Shown here: positions 22,531-33,596 of the stretch, piece after piece | Layout of the letters: every line of letters begins with the position of its first letter | Position numbering within the stretch: position 1 is the first letter of the stretch | Assembly (NCBI GenBank): GCA_018806985.1 | Contig: JADANN010000462.1 | Location: 2,285,501-2,349,500, forward strand | Source of the DNA: Angiostrongylus vasorum | Taxonomy: Eukaryota; Nematoda; Chromadorea; Rhabditida; Metastrongylidae | DNA: 64,000 nt | Reading direction: 5' to 3' | Program-made: the position numbers and the translations under genes | Notes under the pieces: model-generated | Told to the model about the DNA's origin: nothing | What the model saw: only the letters and a program-made list of their open reading frames with translations | Database searches by the model: none

Positions 22531-22870
22531 TATCTCAGCATTATTGTGATTATATTTCACATCATACTCTGCCATGAAAACAAGAATAAACAGTAAATAA
22601 GAACACTATATTGTGATTTATACTACAGCTTCAGATTAACTGGGTTCAATGCCTATTTGTGCTTCTCAGAACAATCCCATTGACGGGTGATTGCTGATGG
22701 TATTGGTAGATAGAAAACTATCTGAGAGAAAGGCCAAACGAAGGACCCACATGGTGTGATTGTGAACACATTGGCTACCGGAAAAGGTAAGAACGGGTTC
22801 GATCACCACTGCAAACACATGCGGTCCGGAGTTTTGCAATTATCTCATCATCATTGTGGTTATAATGAAA
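22531..22870 (+). repeat. SINE-3, right part plus a second SINE-3 head
   Basis: It continues the interrupted SINE-3 from TATCTCAGCATT, through GGGTTCAATGCCTATTTGTG and TTGACGGGTGATTGCTGATG. At 22,741 it enters another tRNA-like head (GGACCCACATGGTGTGATTG; B box GGGTTCGATCACC) that ends near 22,868. The tail-then-head order recurs at 35.1 and 39.0 kb, so units may be arranged in tandem. Confidence 0.75.
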
Positions 22871-22879
22871 CTACTGCTA

Positions 22880-23545
22880 GTGAAGAAACAAACTCCGTTA
22901 TTCTAGAATTAAGTCTGAAAACGAAAATGATGGAGTACAAAGACATTATGTTGAAATTGTGACAAGGTACCTTTTATGTGATACTCATAGGCCCCTTTGT
23001 CTTCATAGAAACGGGAAGCGGTTATGGAAGCTTTGGGTAACTAAGGCTTTTCTTTTGTGCAGTAAAGAAATTCTTTGCACACTCTCTAAGAAGCCCACAA
23101 CAACGAAGATCTAGTCAGATAGACATAGATACAATGAAACGGCATTTTGGGAATGGTGTGTCGACTAGATGAGACATTCCAGTAGAAGCTTTTGTTGCTT
23201 CAATTGAAAACGCTTTAAAACCGTAAGCGTAATGAAGAATGAGCACATATGCGAATAAGAACTATTGGCTAGCAGTTCTTTGTACTCTACCAATGATTAA
23301 CGAAGATCTAGCAAGGAAATCAAAGCACTGACGGAAAAGACAAAAAAATGCGTGACTTCACAGCCCACAATTCCGATTCTGCCATTTGATTTAAAGAGAA
23401 TGTCAAAGACGACGCACACTAAGCATCGTTGTTTCAAGTGTATCTGCTAGTCATGGTACAGGAAGTCAAAGTGCTTCATTTACATCTTAACGAAGAAATT
23501 TGCAATATCGACTACTACCAACGATCAAGAATAACTCCCGTAATA
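22880..23545. other. Interval with no recognised gene
   Basis: Nothing recognised. Confidence 0.5.
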
Positions 23546-23546
23546 T

Positions 23547-23851
23547 AATGCGTCAGATAGAGTGCGCGTGGCGTAGTGGTCGGAGGCACCCTACAACACA
23601 CATGTGGAATCGATCCCCGCGCCCATGGCCCACGAAAGCCTTCCATCACTCTGGGTCGGCAAATTGGTACCAAACTTCCCTGGAAGGGTAGCAGCACTGG
23701 CTCGATACATCAGTAGGCCACCGCGAGTCCCTGTAAAGGCCATATATGCATTCAGTCACCTCCAAACGATGCTTAATGAAGTCGAATACATGCCGCATCC
23801 TTCAGGAATTGATCAAAGCCGGCAGCTTTATCCTTTTTTAATGCGTCAGAT
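23547..23851 (+). repeat. SINE-1 copy with target-site duplication
   Basis: Well-preserved forward SINE-1: head AGTGCGCGTGGCGTAGTGGTCGG (A box at 23,569) and B box GGAATCGATCC. The body ends CAGCTTTATCCTTTTTT. Exact 12-bp repeats AATGCGTCAGAT at 23,547-23,558 and 23,840-23,851 bound it. The frames at 23,500-23,939 are inside or run through it. Confidence 0.9.
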
Positions 23852-23854
23852 TAC

Positions 23855-25045
23855 ATGCGATGCCAAAAGAACGACATCACTTTTGGAAAGAACAAGTGAA
23901 AAAATTCTTCGCAAAAGCATAGGGTTTCTGAATAAGTGAAATTGAAGTAGAAATAGGAGTGGATCAAGGAAAACCTTTACTAAATAACGAGGTTCCTAGA
24001 ATATTACACAGTGTCATAACTGAAAGATCTTCATCTAATGAACATTTATCAAATGTTATTGAAATGCCATCAAATGTGTGCACGTTTATCTAAGGTTTCT
24101 CTTTTTTAGATCTTACAGCCACGTTGTGAACATCACCTAGCAGTTCAGTTTCCAGTCGATGCGTTGAATGTGTGCTTGGGTGCTATAAATACGAAGTCAC
24201 CAGGACTAAGGGATCATCACAGGTTTTCACTGACGAAAATCATACTGAATTCTTGGCTTGAAAGACATCCCGTTGTTTTATCAAAAAATAGTTCTTGTGC
24301 GCAGAGGCGAGTCACCATGTTCTGTTCTAAACATAACTCTACTGAGATTTTTTCGTGAATTTATGGATGCTTGCTCCGTTTGTGTGAGGACTCTTAAGGA
24401 TCGCTTAACAGCTAGGTTCCCTTCCTATCATCTCACCTAACCATTCAACTAAAGTGGATAAGCAGCTTACTGCGCTACTTTCTCGATGTCGAAACCAGGT
24501 TTACACCTATAATCAACGAGAAGAAAATCTAGAAAATATTATTCCAAAACAAATGCGAAATCTCATCACATCCCATAGAACGAACTCATGGTTTTCTTTC
24601 ACCATCCTATTACAGAAATTTTTTATGACCTTCTCCCGTAGGCAATGAGACCATAGAAAGCCTCCAATTCTTGAAGAAGTTTCTACTTAAATCATGCCTT
24701 TTAGGTTCAATGACAATTTTACTAAGAAGATTTCACGGTACTGTTCCTCACTGGAGCGAAAAACCAAATTAGGATCGAAATTCTTTAATAAGTATGTATG
24801 GCTATGAGTATGGCTCATTCGAGATGTTCAAGTGAGGAAGATCCAGTTCGATGCGAGACGGATGACGCCAAATCGAGAAGAAGAACAACTGTGGGCCATC
24901 GACAAAGATTGTCGCCTCTGATGATCTAACAATATCGTGTAAGCTCAGGAATATAAACAAATGTTGATTGTTATAGCACCGAGGTTGAATGATGGTCGGT
25001 TTCAAAATCATTAATAAGTCTTCTCGCAATACACACTAAGCATTT
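23855..25045. other. Interval with no recognised gene
   Basis: I see no exon or element. Short frames at 24,164-24,648 overlap one another and show no domain. Confidence 0.5.
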
Positions 25046-25047
25046 TT

Positions 25048-25262
25048 CAAACTGACCGTCATTTAACCTTGGTGGTAGAATAATCAACATATCTTTAAGT
25101 GTTGAGCTTACACGAGGTTGATAAATGTGTTAAATAAATAGGTATGGACCACGGGTTCGGATGATCGGCTGTGATGAAAGCGAAGACGTCGAAATGTTAG
25201 CCGAAATAAACATGTTTATCAAACTCGTGTAAGCTCAACAATTTAGAAACACTTTAACACTT
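25048..25262. mobile_element. PLE family B foldback: inverted pLTR ends around a hammerhead remnant
   Basis: The left arm (TGTTGAGCTTACACGAGGTT, 25,100-25,131) is inverted relative to the right arm (25,209-25,240), and a family B start in reverse (TCATTTAACCTTGG) lies at 25,057. Between the arms, 25,165-25,204 holds TCGGCT, GTGATGA, AAGCGAAGACGTC, GAAAT, GTT, AGCCGA. Stem I is a perfect 6 bp, but the first core base (C to G) and the C after GAAA are mutated, so the ribozyme is probably dead. Confidence 0.75.
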
Positions 25263-26515
25263 TAAACATACATCAGTGTAACATCAACCGGAGATCGTGT
25301 TATTTAGTGCTAATGGACCGAGTCAAGATCTCCGCCGGTGTGAGGTGAGTTCGCCTGTGCGGGCGAACGTTGGGCACTTGAGAGCAGTGTTCGTACGAAC
25401 AGTACCTCCACCAAGGTAATTACTCTCATGTTAGCCACATTTTCGGCCTTTCTTCGAAGCAGTCTGAGCTTACAGTATGTATGGGTGTGAACTGGTATCG
25501 TTGAAGTGGTAAAGCATTCGTATGTCCAGTACTCCCATCTTCTCACTAGTTCTAAATGTTCAGACAACCGTTGACTTCTAATTATCCAGACGGCTTCCGT
25601 AACAACTTACTAACAAACATGAATAATGGAAGCGCAAAGCGACTGCGTTCGGCTTTGTTTACTCGGCTTCTTCGTTAGTCATCTTTTTTTCTGGAATAAT
25701 TTCTCTTCCATATAACCTATGTAGATGCGTTGGCACACGTGTTATGTTTGCTCCTGCTATTGTTGCTCTTTATGTTGAAGGCCCAGGAACGCCCTAGCAA
25801 TGCCATTTCATTGAGGAGCCAAAGATCTTCAAGTAGCAGCTGTGAGGAAAGGGTGTAAGAAGTACAGGGATCCGCACGATGTATGTGATGATGCTTGCTT
25901 AGAAAATGATGAACAAGATGGAAAAAAAACTTTCTTAGGAATTAAATGATGTCCAAAATTGAGTGAAATCGTTTAATGGACAAGATCACTTCATTTGGTT
26001 GACACTGACGATATAAGGATTAGTGGTATTGTAGTTGTAGTGTATAGTAGGTAGTATAGAAGGCTAACCCGAAAAATATGTAGATTTGGTACTTGGCAGG
26101 GCGAACGCCTCTTTGCAATACACAAATACGAAAAGCTGTTTCAATTGTGCAACCGATTTTGCAACCGTTAGAATTCATTGCTGCAGCACGCTTGAAACTT
26201 ATTGGACATTGTGGCTTACTTCTCGCCCAGCTCTTTCCTCTACAATGCATTTTCTGTAGTTTGATTAACAACAATTTTAGACCATTTTAACGGATATTTA
26301 TCTTTGGAATCAAGACGTTTCTCCTTTGCGTTTTGGGGCCTGCCCACCGTATGCGCATTCAACGACGGTGAAGTATAACACCCGTCAAGCAATAGGTCTC
26401 TAGTATCGGTTTAAATCAGCGATATCTGTGTTGGCACTTCATAAATATTGAAACAACATCTTGCCACCATTGAAAGGAAAAAAAAGTATTCTCGGTTGAC
26501 AACTGAAAGGCCGAT
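25263..26515. other. Unassigned; SINE-2 3' fragment at 25,790-25,915
   Basis: The 85-codon minus frame at 25,310-25,567 begins just after the family B foldback and has no recognised domain. At 25,790-25,915 the order CCAGGAACGCCCTAGCAATG, AAAGATCTTCAAGTAGCAGC, GTACAGGGATCCGCACGATG resembles a diverged SINE-2 3' part. Confidence 0.4.
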
Positions 26516-27165
26516 TTTCTAAAAACCTTGGCATCGATATGATTTTGGTATCAGCTGCTGTTGTTCCGATTCGATGGCTGACGTTTCTGTGACGTCTCCT
26601 TCTTCAGCCCCTGGACGTATTTTATGTAGTGCTATTCATATTATTATATAAACTGTTAAAAACTACTCATTGTTCTGTAAAGTTGGGAGCAACCATGTTC
26701 ACGTAACGTAGGATGACGACCGAAACCCACCAAGATCAAAAAAATCAGTCCACAAAATGCGCCAAGTCACGTGTGGTATGAGGCTTTCTTCTTTGCGGTT
26801 CATTTGAGGACTTTTGGGATTTATCCGAAACGCTTTAAGAGTTTTGCATGTTGACGTTTTCGGTTCCTGTGCCAGTATCGTGAGAGTCACTTCAAAGTCA
26901 TCACCTTTACGCTTTTATGCTTTAAGTGTACCTAGCGGAGTGTTTCGTCGAATTTTTTACTTTCCCGTCTACATGTTCTTTTAGGCGGACTTGAAGTGGT
27001 CTAGCTGTTTCGCCGATGTATTCTTCATCAAATGCCTTACGTGATATCGAGTACTTTGTACCCTGAACTCATGCAACCCTCATCTCTATCGTTGGGACAG
27101 ATCACACAATTCTGCGAGCTACAGAAACGATCGTAGAGGCGTTTTCGGACGACTTGATAGTGTAG
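26516..27165 (-). mobile_element. PLE family D 3' fragment: GIY-YIG relic and pLTR
   Basis: Minus-strand fragment. About 27,060-27,165 encodes LYDRFCSSQNCVICPNDRDE, matching PLE-A residues 83-104. About 26,950-27,030 encodes EYIGETARPLQVRLKEH (YIG plus catalytic Arg). About 26,790-26,850 encodes TLKAFRINPKSPQMNRKEE, the C-terminal helix. Frame changes separate these blocks, and the GIY half is damaged. Downstream on the minus strand lies a hammerhead motif (26,576-26,611), so this is the 3' end of a copy. Upstream RT is missing. Confidence 0.8.
26576..26611 (-). ncRNA. Hammerhead motif, family D, decayed stem II
   Basis: Minus strand: CTGAAGA, GGAGACGTCACA, GAAAC, GTC, AGCC. Core blocks are intact, but the GGC/GCC stem II has been lost and the base before the core cannot pair. 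Confidence 0.55.
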
Positions 27166-27189
27166 TGTATAAGATAAGATATAAGATAT

Positions 27190-27455
27190 GACTGTAAAAG
27201 GGCAAACCTTTATGAGGTGATCGCTGTGAGATTTACAAAAACTTGCGATATCACAGGAATCGAAAAAAAGAAAGAAAATAGTTGAAAGTCTGTCCGAGGT
27301 CACGCCACAAGCATTTATTTGTCGCTGCTGTTTCTAAGAAAAATAGTCCTATTAAATCAACCACTGTCTCGTCCCAACCTCTAATAACCCGCTCAACTCG
27401 GGGGTACGCCGCTCTGGTCATCACCGTATTCAAGGACGCTTTCGGTTCGACGAAG
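27190..27455. other. Unassigned sequence, probably decayed PLE DNA
   Basis: It lies directly upstream of the family D fragment in its reading sense. The open frames at 27,251-27,476 show no preserved RT motif. Confidence 0.3.
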
Positions 27456-27458
27456 CAA

Positions 27459-27806
27459 CAGACGACTGTTATATGAATGCGTCGTTTTCTTGTTCAGCAA
27501 TCGCGAGGTTGTTAAACAGCATACATTTACTTCCATAGAAAAACACAATACAATACAACAGTAGCTGACGTTTCGGCAGTATCGCCTTTTTCAGAGCCGC
27601 TTTTTCTACGTGCCTTCCAATGAGGAAGATTAGAACAGCTGATTATAGTCGCATAAGGTTGATGACTCATCAACCTTATGTAAATGTAAATGTAAAGTAA
27701 GTAAATGTATGCTGTTTAACAACCTCGCGATTGCTGAACAAGAAAACGACGCATTCATATTCCAATGCCGAGGTTAATAGAAAGTCGATCCTCAGACGAC
27801 TGTTAT
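27459..27806 (+). mobile_element. Internally deleted PLE-A derivative (320 bp) with 14-bp target duplication
   Basis: Element 27,473-27,792 has the outer left pLTR in minus sense and about 65 bp that are the reverse complement of the PLE-A 3' end (22,176-22,243, including the last ORF codons). The outer right pLTR and the GATCCT tail follow. Almost all of the ORF and most of each pLTR are gone. Exact CAGACGACTGTTAT repeats flank it at 27,459-27,472 and 27,793-27,806. It inserted as a small non-autonomous foldback. Confidence 0.9.
27563..27598 (-). ncRNA. Hammerhead motif, PLE-A derivative, G-to-A core change
   Basis: Same as the PLE-A motif except that the core reads CTGAAAA instead of CTGAAGA. 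The conserved G is lost, which should abolish cleavage. Confidence 0.7.
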
Positions 27807-27809
27807 TTT

Positions 27810-28440
27810 GGATCTTCTTCTAGCCATGCTTTTAGGTGAATTTTTGATATTGACTGCATGGAAAAGTAAGAATTAAGAATAGAGAGACATAACTACAGCG
27901 AGAACGTTAACACCGACCATTGTAAGTGGGAAATTTGATGGCTTCACGGTTAAGGAAAGCAGAACGAATGAAACAACGGGAAGGAACCCACGGAGGAATC
28001 ACTCAACGACGATGATCTCACAAGGTGCATCCATCAACTCACTAATGTTGCCAATTCTAAGACGTGTAGGTTGATATTCGCTTTCGTCTCATACAGAGAA
28101 TTGTCTATTTAAAGAAGCATATTCCAGCTCATGATGTTCTTTACCAGTCGAAAAAAAATTCTGGTGGAATCTAGAAATCTTCGACAAGAAGAAGTAATTT
28201 TTTCTTATTCTACCTAACAAAAAAATGGGTTTTCACGCTTCTTTACGACAACAAATTAATGAATGAACTCCCTGTTTTTTATGTTACTTGGATACTGTGC
28301 GGGCCCCAGCATACTCTTCATTTTTCGGAGTGTTGCTGGTTTAGCTATTGTGGTTACCTGGAGTCTCGAAGTCATCCAGGTTAGTCTGTCCCAGGTCGTC
28401 ACCACCACAGACAGTCACAGCCATCGTGGATCAGAGGGAG
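27810..28440. other. Interval with no recognised gene
   Basis: Nothing recognised. The hydrophobic 117-codon frame starting at 28,263 runs into repeat R1 and has no support as a gene. Confidence 0.45.
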
Positions 28441-28444
28441 ATTT

Positions 28445-28620
28445 ACCACCGTGTAACTTGCGCTTTCTGATGGAAACGCTGGACTCCTCAGTTTGGGAGA
28501 GCTTGTTGTGGGGATTAATCAGCGCTTATTATCGCTCGGATATATATATCTATCAATATATCGCAGCCCGACACCCACGAACACGTCCCAGCTACGATGA
28601 GGCGGCAAATCGTTAGGAGG
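28445..28620 (+). repeat. Dispersed repeat R1, copy 2
   Basis: Forward match to the reverse complement of 560-720 (see that entry). Best blocks are GATGGAAACGCTGGACTCCT and ATCGCAGCCCGACACCCACG. An AT dinucleotide run (28,537-28,560) has expanded in this copy. Confidence 0.4.
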
Positions 28621-28856
28621 GTTTGTTGTGTTGAAAAACTCAAATACAGCTTGGGCTTTTATCGAGAAATTTCCTTATCAAATAGTTAGGAATCTCACCG
28701 TGAATCCATAGATGTTCGAAATTCGCAAATCATTTAGATTTCCCAGGCTAACAGAGGAATATCAGCATGGCAAAAAAATACAATGTCGATTTTCTTAGGA
28801 CTCGAAAGAACTCGATTATGTTACTTATTGTAATTATTTGTTCGATGTCTTGAGAG

Positions 28857-30012
28857 TTGGTGTCTATGTCTGCTAGTGATAACGGCGGAGATTTTGTAGT
28901 AAGTCCTCATCAGTTAGTTCTTGAGATAAAGAAAAGGCACCTGGAAGAGGATTGTTTTTATCACCCGCCTTCTGAAAAGAAACTCAAAAGTCGATACCGA
29001 AAATTGAACAACGAATTGGTCAAATTGGCAAAAGCGACTGGTTTAAAAACATCAGTTATTTCTCAACACATAGTTGAATTGCCAGTATGTTCCGTCTTAC
29101 CTTTATTTATCAAAACTGATAAATTAGTATGCACTGATTACCTTGCGTCTAGCGATCCATCGTTTTCAAATGTTAGACCTATCACCAGGCAAACCAACGG
29201 ATAGAATGACGTGGTCTTTAACCCTAATACTCAACCAGTTGCTGAAACACATTCCAGCCCATCTTGGGAACACCAAAACATTCCTGGATTGTCTACGTGA
29301 CTCCTCTCATCCCTTACACACAGAAAGGCCGCTTGTAAGAAACTTGTTTCGAACAGCTATGAGTGTGTGCAAGGGAATAGAGCGGCAGGAGTCCCGGAAA
29401 TTGACGCCACAAATAGCCATTTCAAATGGCTACGAAACTATATCTTCTCGAGATAGGTGTAGAGGAAAACCCACGACCCTAAACGATAACTCCAGCAAGA
29501 ATAAGGTCCCATTTATGCTTCGCTTTCTTTCCAACAAAAGTGTGGCAAAATGTTGCTTAAGAAAGACAGGGCTAAAGAATTTGATGGCAATGATTGGAAT
29601 ACCACCGAGCACTCTAAGGCGCCAGTTCGTTCGTAACTCCCTTATGGTGCCTATGTGCAACAAGAAATTGCATAATGTGCCCCTAACGGTGGAGACAATT
29701 ATTCCATGAGTTCCTGGATTAGAATCCACCATCGTCGCATAGAAATTGAAAGGAAAACAGCACGTAAAACATCTTGACGTATTTCGAACAATTCCAAAAA
29801 TCCAGAAATGAGCCGCTGAGAGTATTGCCTTTTATACGTGATCTTACACTATATCTTAGGCTGATATTTCAATGTGAGATAGACATAATCCATCCATGCG
29901 AACTCTGTGCGGTAAATCTCCAAGTGAGTTAATCAGTGCAAAAACTCATAGAAGCCGAAGGGTGTATGAAGAAGCTACTTTGTTCTCAATGAGATTAAAG
30001 CCTTGCTTCGTG
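28857..30012 (+). mobile_element. PLE family C copy with RT core deleted
   Basis: Coding blocks in two frames. 28,857-29,204 matches PLE-A 20,400-20,750 (NGGDFVVSPHQLVLEI; PPSEKKLKSRYRKLNNE; IKTDKLV; VRPI). 29,143-29,709 continues with NQLLKHIPAHLGNT and then jumps near 29,305 to PLVRNLFRTA and the pre-endonuclease region (VPFMLRF; ATLRRQ-like STLRRQFVR). About 550 bp of PLE-A equivalent, carrying RT motifs A, B and C, is missing. The GIY-YIG domain is replaced from 29,715 by a tail shared with 52,608-52,905. No pLTR follows. Confidence 0.85.
29715..30012 (+). repeat. Family C 3' tail, copy 1
   Basis: Close match to 52,608-52,905, from CATGAGTTCCTGGATTAGAA to AAAGCCTTGCTTC-like text. It starts right after codons for the Cys-rich linker and so replaces the nuclease. 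Confidence 0.85.
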
Positions 30013-30204
30013 TTCTAAAAATCTCTAACGTTGGAAAGGAAGGTGTTGATGTTTTCTATAAATGGCATTTCAGTCAGATAGGATTAATCCAGTGCATACT
30101 ACAGTTGCTGAGATATTTTACTCTATCTCTTACTTCATAGGCTCTTATCATATCCCTCAATCCTTATCCTATATTATCTTCCTGCATCTATAGAGTAAAA
30201 AAAT

Positions 30205-30378
30205 GGCTGAAGGAATGGTAAAAGCGCCGCAGGCGAAGGTAATTGCAGGTTCGAAGCCCACCTGAGGTCCTGAGGTTTGCTCATTTCTCAGCATCCATGT
30301 AGTATTTCGCAACATGCCCAGCCATGAAAAAAAATAGGCAGTAAATTAAAGTTAAAACAACATAGATTGTGCTAGATA
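30205..30378 (+). repeat. SINE-3-related repeat (variant E)
   Basis: The tRNA-like head has B box GGTTCGAAGCCC at 30,249. The body shares TCTCAGCATC, ATTTCGCAACATGCCCAGCC and AGGCAGTAAAT with SINE-3, but the head differs. A second variant E is at 41,030. Confidence 0.6.
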
Positions 30379-30379
30379 T

Positions 30380-30480
30380 GCTAGATAGACTACATCCAGA
30401 CTCTGAAGAAGGCGAAGTGGACGAAATGTCAATCATCGAATCACAACGACAGCAACTAGTACTCCCAACACTATGGTACC
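30380..30480 (+). repeat. PLE family D pLTR remnant with decayed hammerhead
   Basis: 30,399-30,434 reads CTCTGAAGA, AGGCGAAGTGGAC, GAAAT, GTC. ATCATCGAATCACAACGACA and GCAACTAG follow, as at 26.5 kb (reverse) and 4.82 kb. Stem II is broken (GGC against GAC). Confidence 0.65.
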
Positions 30481-30679
30481 TAGGTGACGAATAATAATGC
30501 TAAAGCATGCTCTAGACATCTTAGTGTGGTCTATGTACCATCCTCTGTTCATCGTTATACAAATCGTATAAAAGCTGGGAAATCGTTACAGAACTCACGG
30601 AAACGAAAGTTTTTTTTTCCCAATGCGATAAGTGGAAATGTTCAAGATATGATGTGTTATAGGAAAGCCGTTTATCTTG

Positions 30680-30985
30680 CACAGAGGGCGTGCAGCAATG
30701 CTCTTTCGTGCAGGACGGTTGCCTCTGCTGTTTTCCGCTGATAGTCGTTTGTTCTTCTTTGGAGTAAAGCTGTTTCGTTCGGTCGACGTTCCACTGGACT
30801 CGGCTTGATGGGAACACAAAGATCTACGCCGGAGGAAGGAAGAACCGTGGATAATCGACTCGGATTATTCGAAAAGAGTTTCTTATTAACCTCGTGCTAG
30901 CTCGCCAGTGAAAAAAATAGATGTTTCTTAGTCATGCCGAGGGTAAAAAGAAAGTCGGTTTTTTGAAATAACTACTACAGTCCTC
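30680..30985. repeat. PLE family B pLTR, rearranged
   Basis: The first half (30,690-30,790) follows the minus-sense middle of family B (compare 33,770-33,840). It switches near 30,800 to plus-sense text ending TTAACCTCGTGCTAGCTC (30,890), then a new unit start GCCGAGGGTAAAAAGAAAGT. It looks like two opposed copies joined by deletion. The hammerhead core is lost. Confidence 0.55.
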
Positions 30986-31895
30986 ACGTCGGCTCAACAG
31001 TGGCACATAAATTATCTATTCCCGATTGATTTACTGTAACAAAGGGATATTTGTAAACCCTACCTGAAATGCTTTATACACCATCATTCTGGGAAATTTT
31101 TAGCAGATCAGAAGTGGTCCGACAAATTGCGAAGTTTGTCGAAACCATTCGAGGAAAAAATTTGTTTGTTATTTAACCTTGCAGGCTGTTTTGAATGAAA
31201 AGATGGAGAAAACCTTGTGACAGACAGCACCACCTGGCAGTCTGTTCATAGTGCTCCAGACAGGACAAGAAGATATCTTGTCTTATCTCTTAGGAAGCTC
31301 ATGTCTTACAGAAATGCATAAACGTGAAGACTAAGCAAGTTACGCTCTGCATATTTGACCACATATTTCGTCAAATATAAAAAATCGCTCAGAACGAATA
31401 AAATTTTAGTTGGGCAAAATATCGCCTATTTATGAGGACCCAGCAGACCAGTAATACACTACGATTACGTTCCTTTTTTCCAGAACGTTCGATAGGATAG
31501 GCTCTTTCAATCGCTAACAACTAAGGTTCGTCAAGGATTTTTTGGTAAAAGTAAGTAATTCGTTTGGCCCACCAAACACCAGCATCATCATCAAAGTTCT
31601 GTTAGGCGACAATCTGCCCTCGACACTTGAAATCCACAGCACGATTTGAAGTGGGAGACTTGAGTCGACCACTGAAGGACCTCGCATGTCTTTTTTTTGC
31701 ACTACAAGAGCAAATATCGTATGAGCCGAAACACGGCTTACAAGCAGGGCATTATCTAAAAGTTCTTTACCAACGCTGAAATCAAATGCGAGCCAAGTGT
31801 TCTAACTGAAGTACGAGTTGCAGAACAAGCTGGACTGAGTAGATTACTAACGGCTATGGAAGTCTTGCCGGCACTCTTTACCATTCCATATTTAT
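30986..31895. other. Interval with no recognised gene
   Basis: Nothing recognised. Confidence 0.5.
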
Positions 31896-31899
31896 AAAG

Positions 31900-32066
31900 A
31901 ACTCTTGTAGCGCAGTGGTTAATAGTGGAATGCATTGGCTGGGTTGACTACCACAAGTCATTATATAGGCCTGATATGCATTCAGTCATCTCTAACGATA
32001 CTTGATGAAGTCGAATGCATGGTGCATCCCTCAGAGATTGATAAACTCCGGCAGCTTTTTCTTCTT
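31900..32066 (+). repeat. SINE-1 copy with internal deletion
   Basis: Head CTTGTAGCGCAGTGGTTAAT, then an abrupt jump to the 3' half of the body (GACTACCACAAGTCATTATA, CCTGATATGCATTCAGTCAT) and the usual CGGCAGCTTTTTC end. About 120 bp including the B box are missing. Confidence 0.75.
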
Positions 32067-32069
32067 TTG

Positions 32070-33595
32070 TGCACATTTATGACACGTTGATAATTCAAAA
32101 AGCTCAAGTAGGGACAGCTGTGATGTCCGTAAGGAAAACGAATCGTCCACAGCTTTTGTTCTATAATATAGATTCCATTTCCGCATTCCAGCGCAGCTTT
32201 GGTTTCTTTATAGGCAAAGATTTCAACGAAAACATACACTGTGTCCAGAAGGCTTAACGAGAAAAAACAAACAAGGTCTAGTCAATTCATATGAAGGTTT
32301 AGGAACGAAAGAAATTTTAATGTGAGATAAGAGTTTGTGGAAGTGACTGTCATTAGTTCGGGCTATATTTTACATATACACTGGAAAATTTCGCATTCAC
32401 AAGCAGAGTTTATTTATAAGACAAGGAATAAGTTACCCAGTATTTATCAGTCCGTCCCCTTTTTTTTGTTCTTAGTCAGATTTCTGTCTTAAATGTGACT
32501 TCTTTGACAAGGTTAATTCAGGTTTCCTTTAAATGTCGAGTTATGAAAACAAACAGATGCCCTTCGGGAAGATCTGCAGAGTGGTTTTTTGTGAAACCGT
32601 TGCTACTTTTTCCTTGGAATTAAGGTATGCCACGTTTTTCTTCGTATGACGAAGAAGAAAGCGCTCAACGTTCTCAACCGACTGGTTCGTTGATTATTTA
32701 CTAAGCCTACCTAGCGAGGATCACCAGCAAATATCGAAGAGTCAGCAATCGAGAGCGCAGTCAATTCCTATGTCAAGATTTGGCAGCTGACAGCACTTAC
32801 GTAAATCTGTCTCGTCTTTTCCAAGTTCAAACTCACCTCAATCTTGTTACAATTCCATTTCAAAAAAGTTTGGAAATAGTTTTGCTCATCTCGCCGTTCA
32901 TTAATAACTCTTGTAAAGGATAAAGTTTTTTATATTATGTGGAAAAATTTGAAAGCGTTTCTACGGACACGACATACTCTTCGGCGGTCCACCGACCACG
33001 AACTTAACCAACCAAGCACTCCTCCTCAGCTCGAAGTATTAGAGTACGATGGAAAGACTTTTTCTACAAGAAATCTTCAGTCGAAACTTCTTTCATAAAG
33101 GTTTAATTAATTCGTGACCGTAAGAGCTGTATTTGGTGGAGTAGGCAAAATGGTGCCCCTGATTCTTTATTTACTGCTGCTTCTTTTCAAAAAACTTTTT
33201 TCCCCACCTTTTCTGCGAGATGGACAGCTTTCTTGTGAAATATTATATGTTGCACCTTTTCATTTATCGGAAAAGAAGACGCCGTCTCCATAAGTCCTGC
33301 AACGACTTTCCAGCGTACTGAATGGAGAGGATGACACAGTGACCACACTAATACGTCTGAAGAACGATCTAACATTAAAATTCGATACCTCAGCACAGCT
33401 CCTTGGTACAGTGAGATGCTAGACCATTAAGAAAACATGTGTAGACATAGAGAAGGTATAACATACCCGGGCGTTCACAGCGCTCGTTCGGTCATTGTTG
33501 TTTTCAAAACAATGGATGTTCTGGATCCAATTCCTATTATCCCAACATTTCCCTAATAATGATCGCTTATCAAAATGCATTCTTTCATTGACAAG
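32070..33595. other. Interval with no recognised gene
   Basis: No exon or repeat recognised. Open frames here are at most 85 codons and overlap on both strands. Confidence 0.5.
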
Positions 33596-33596
33596 C

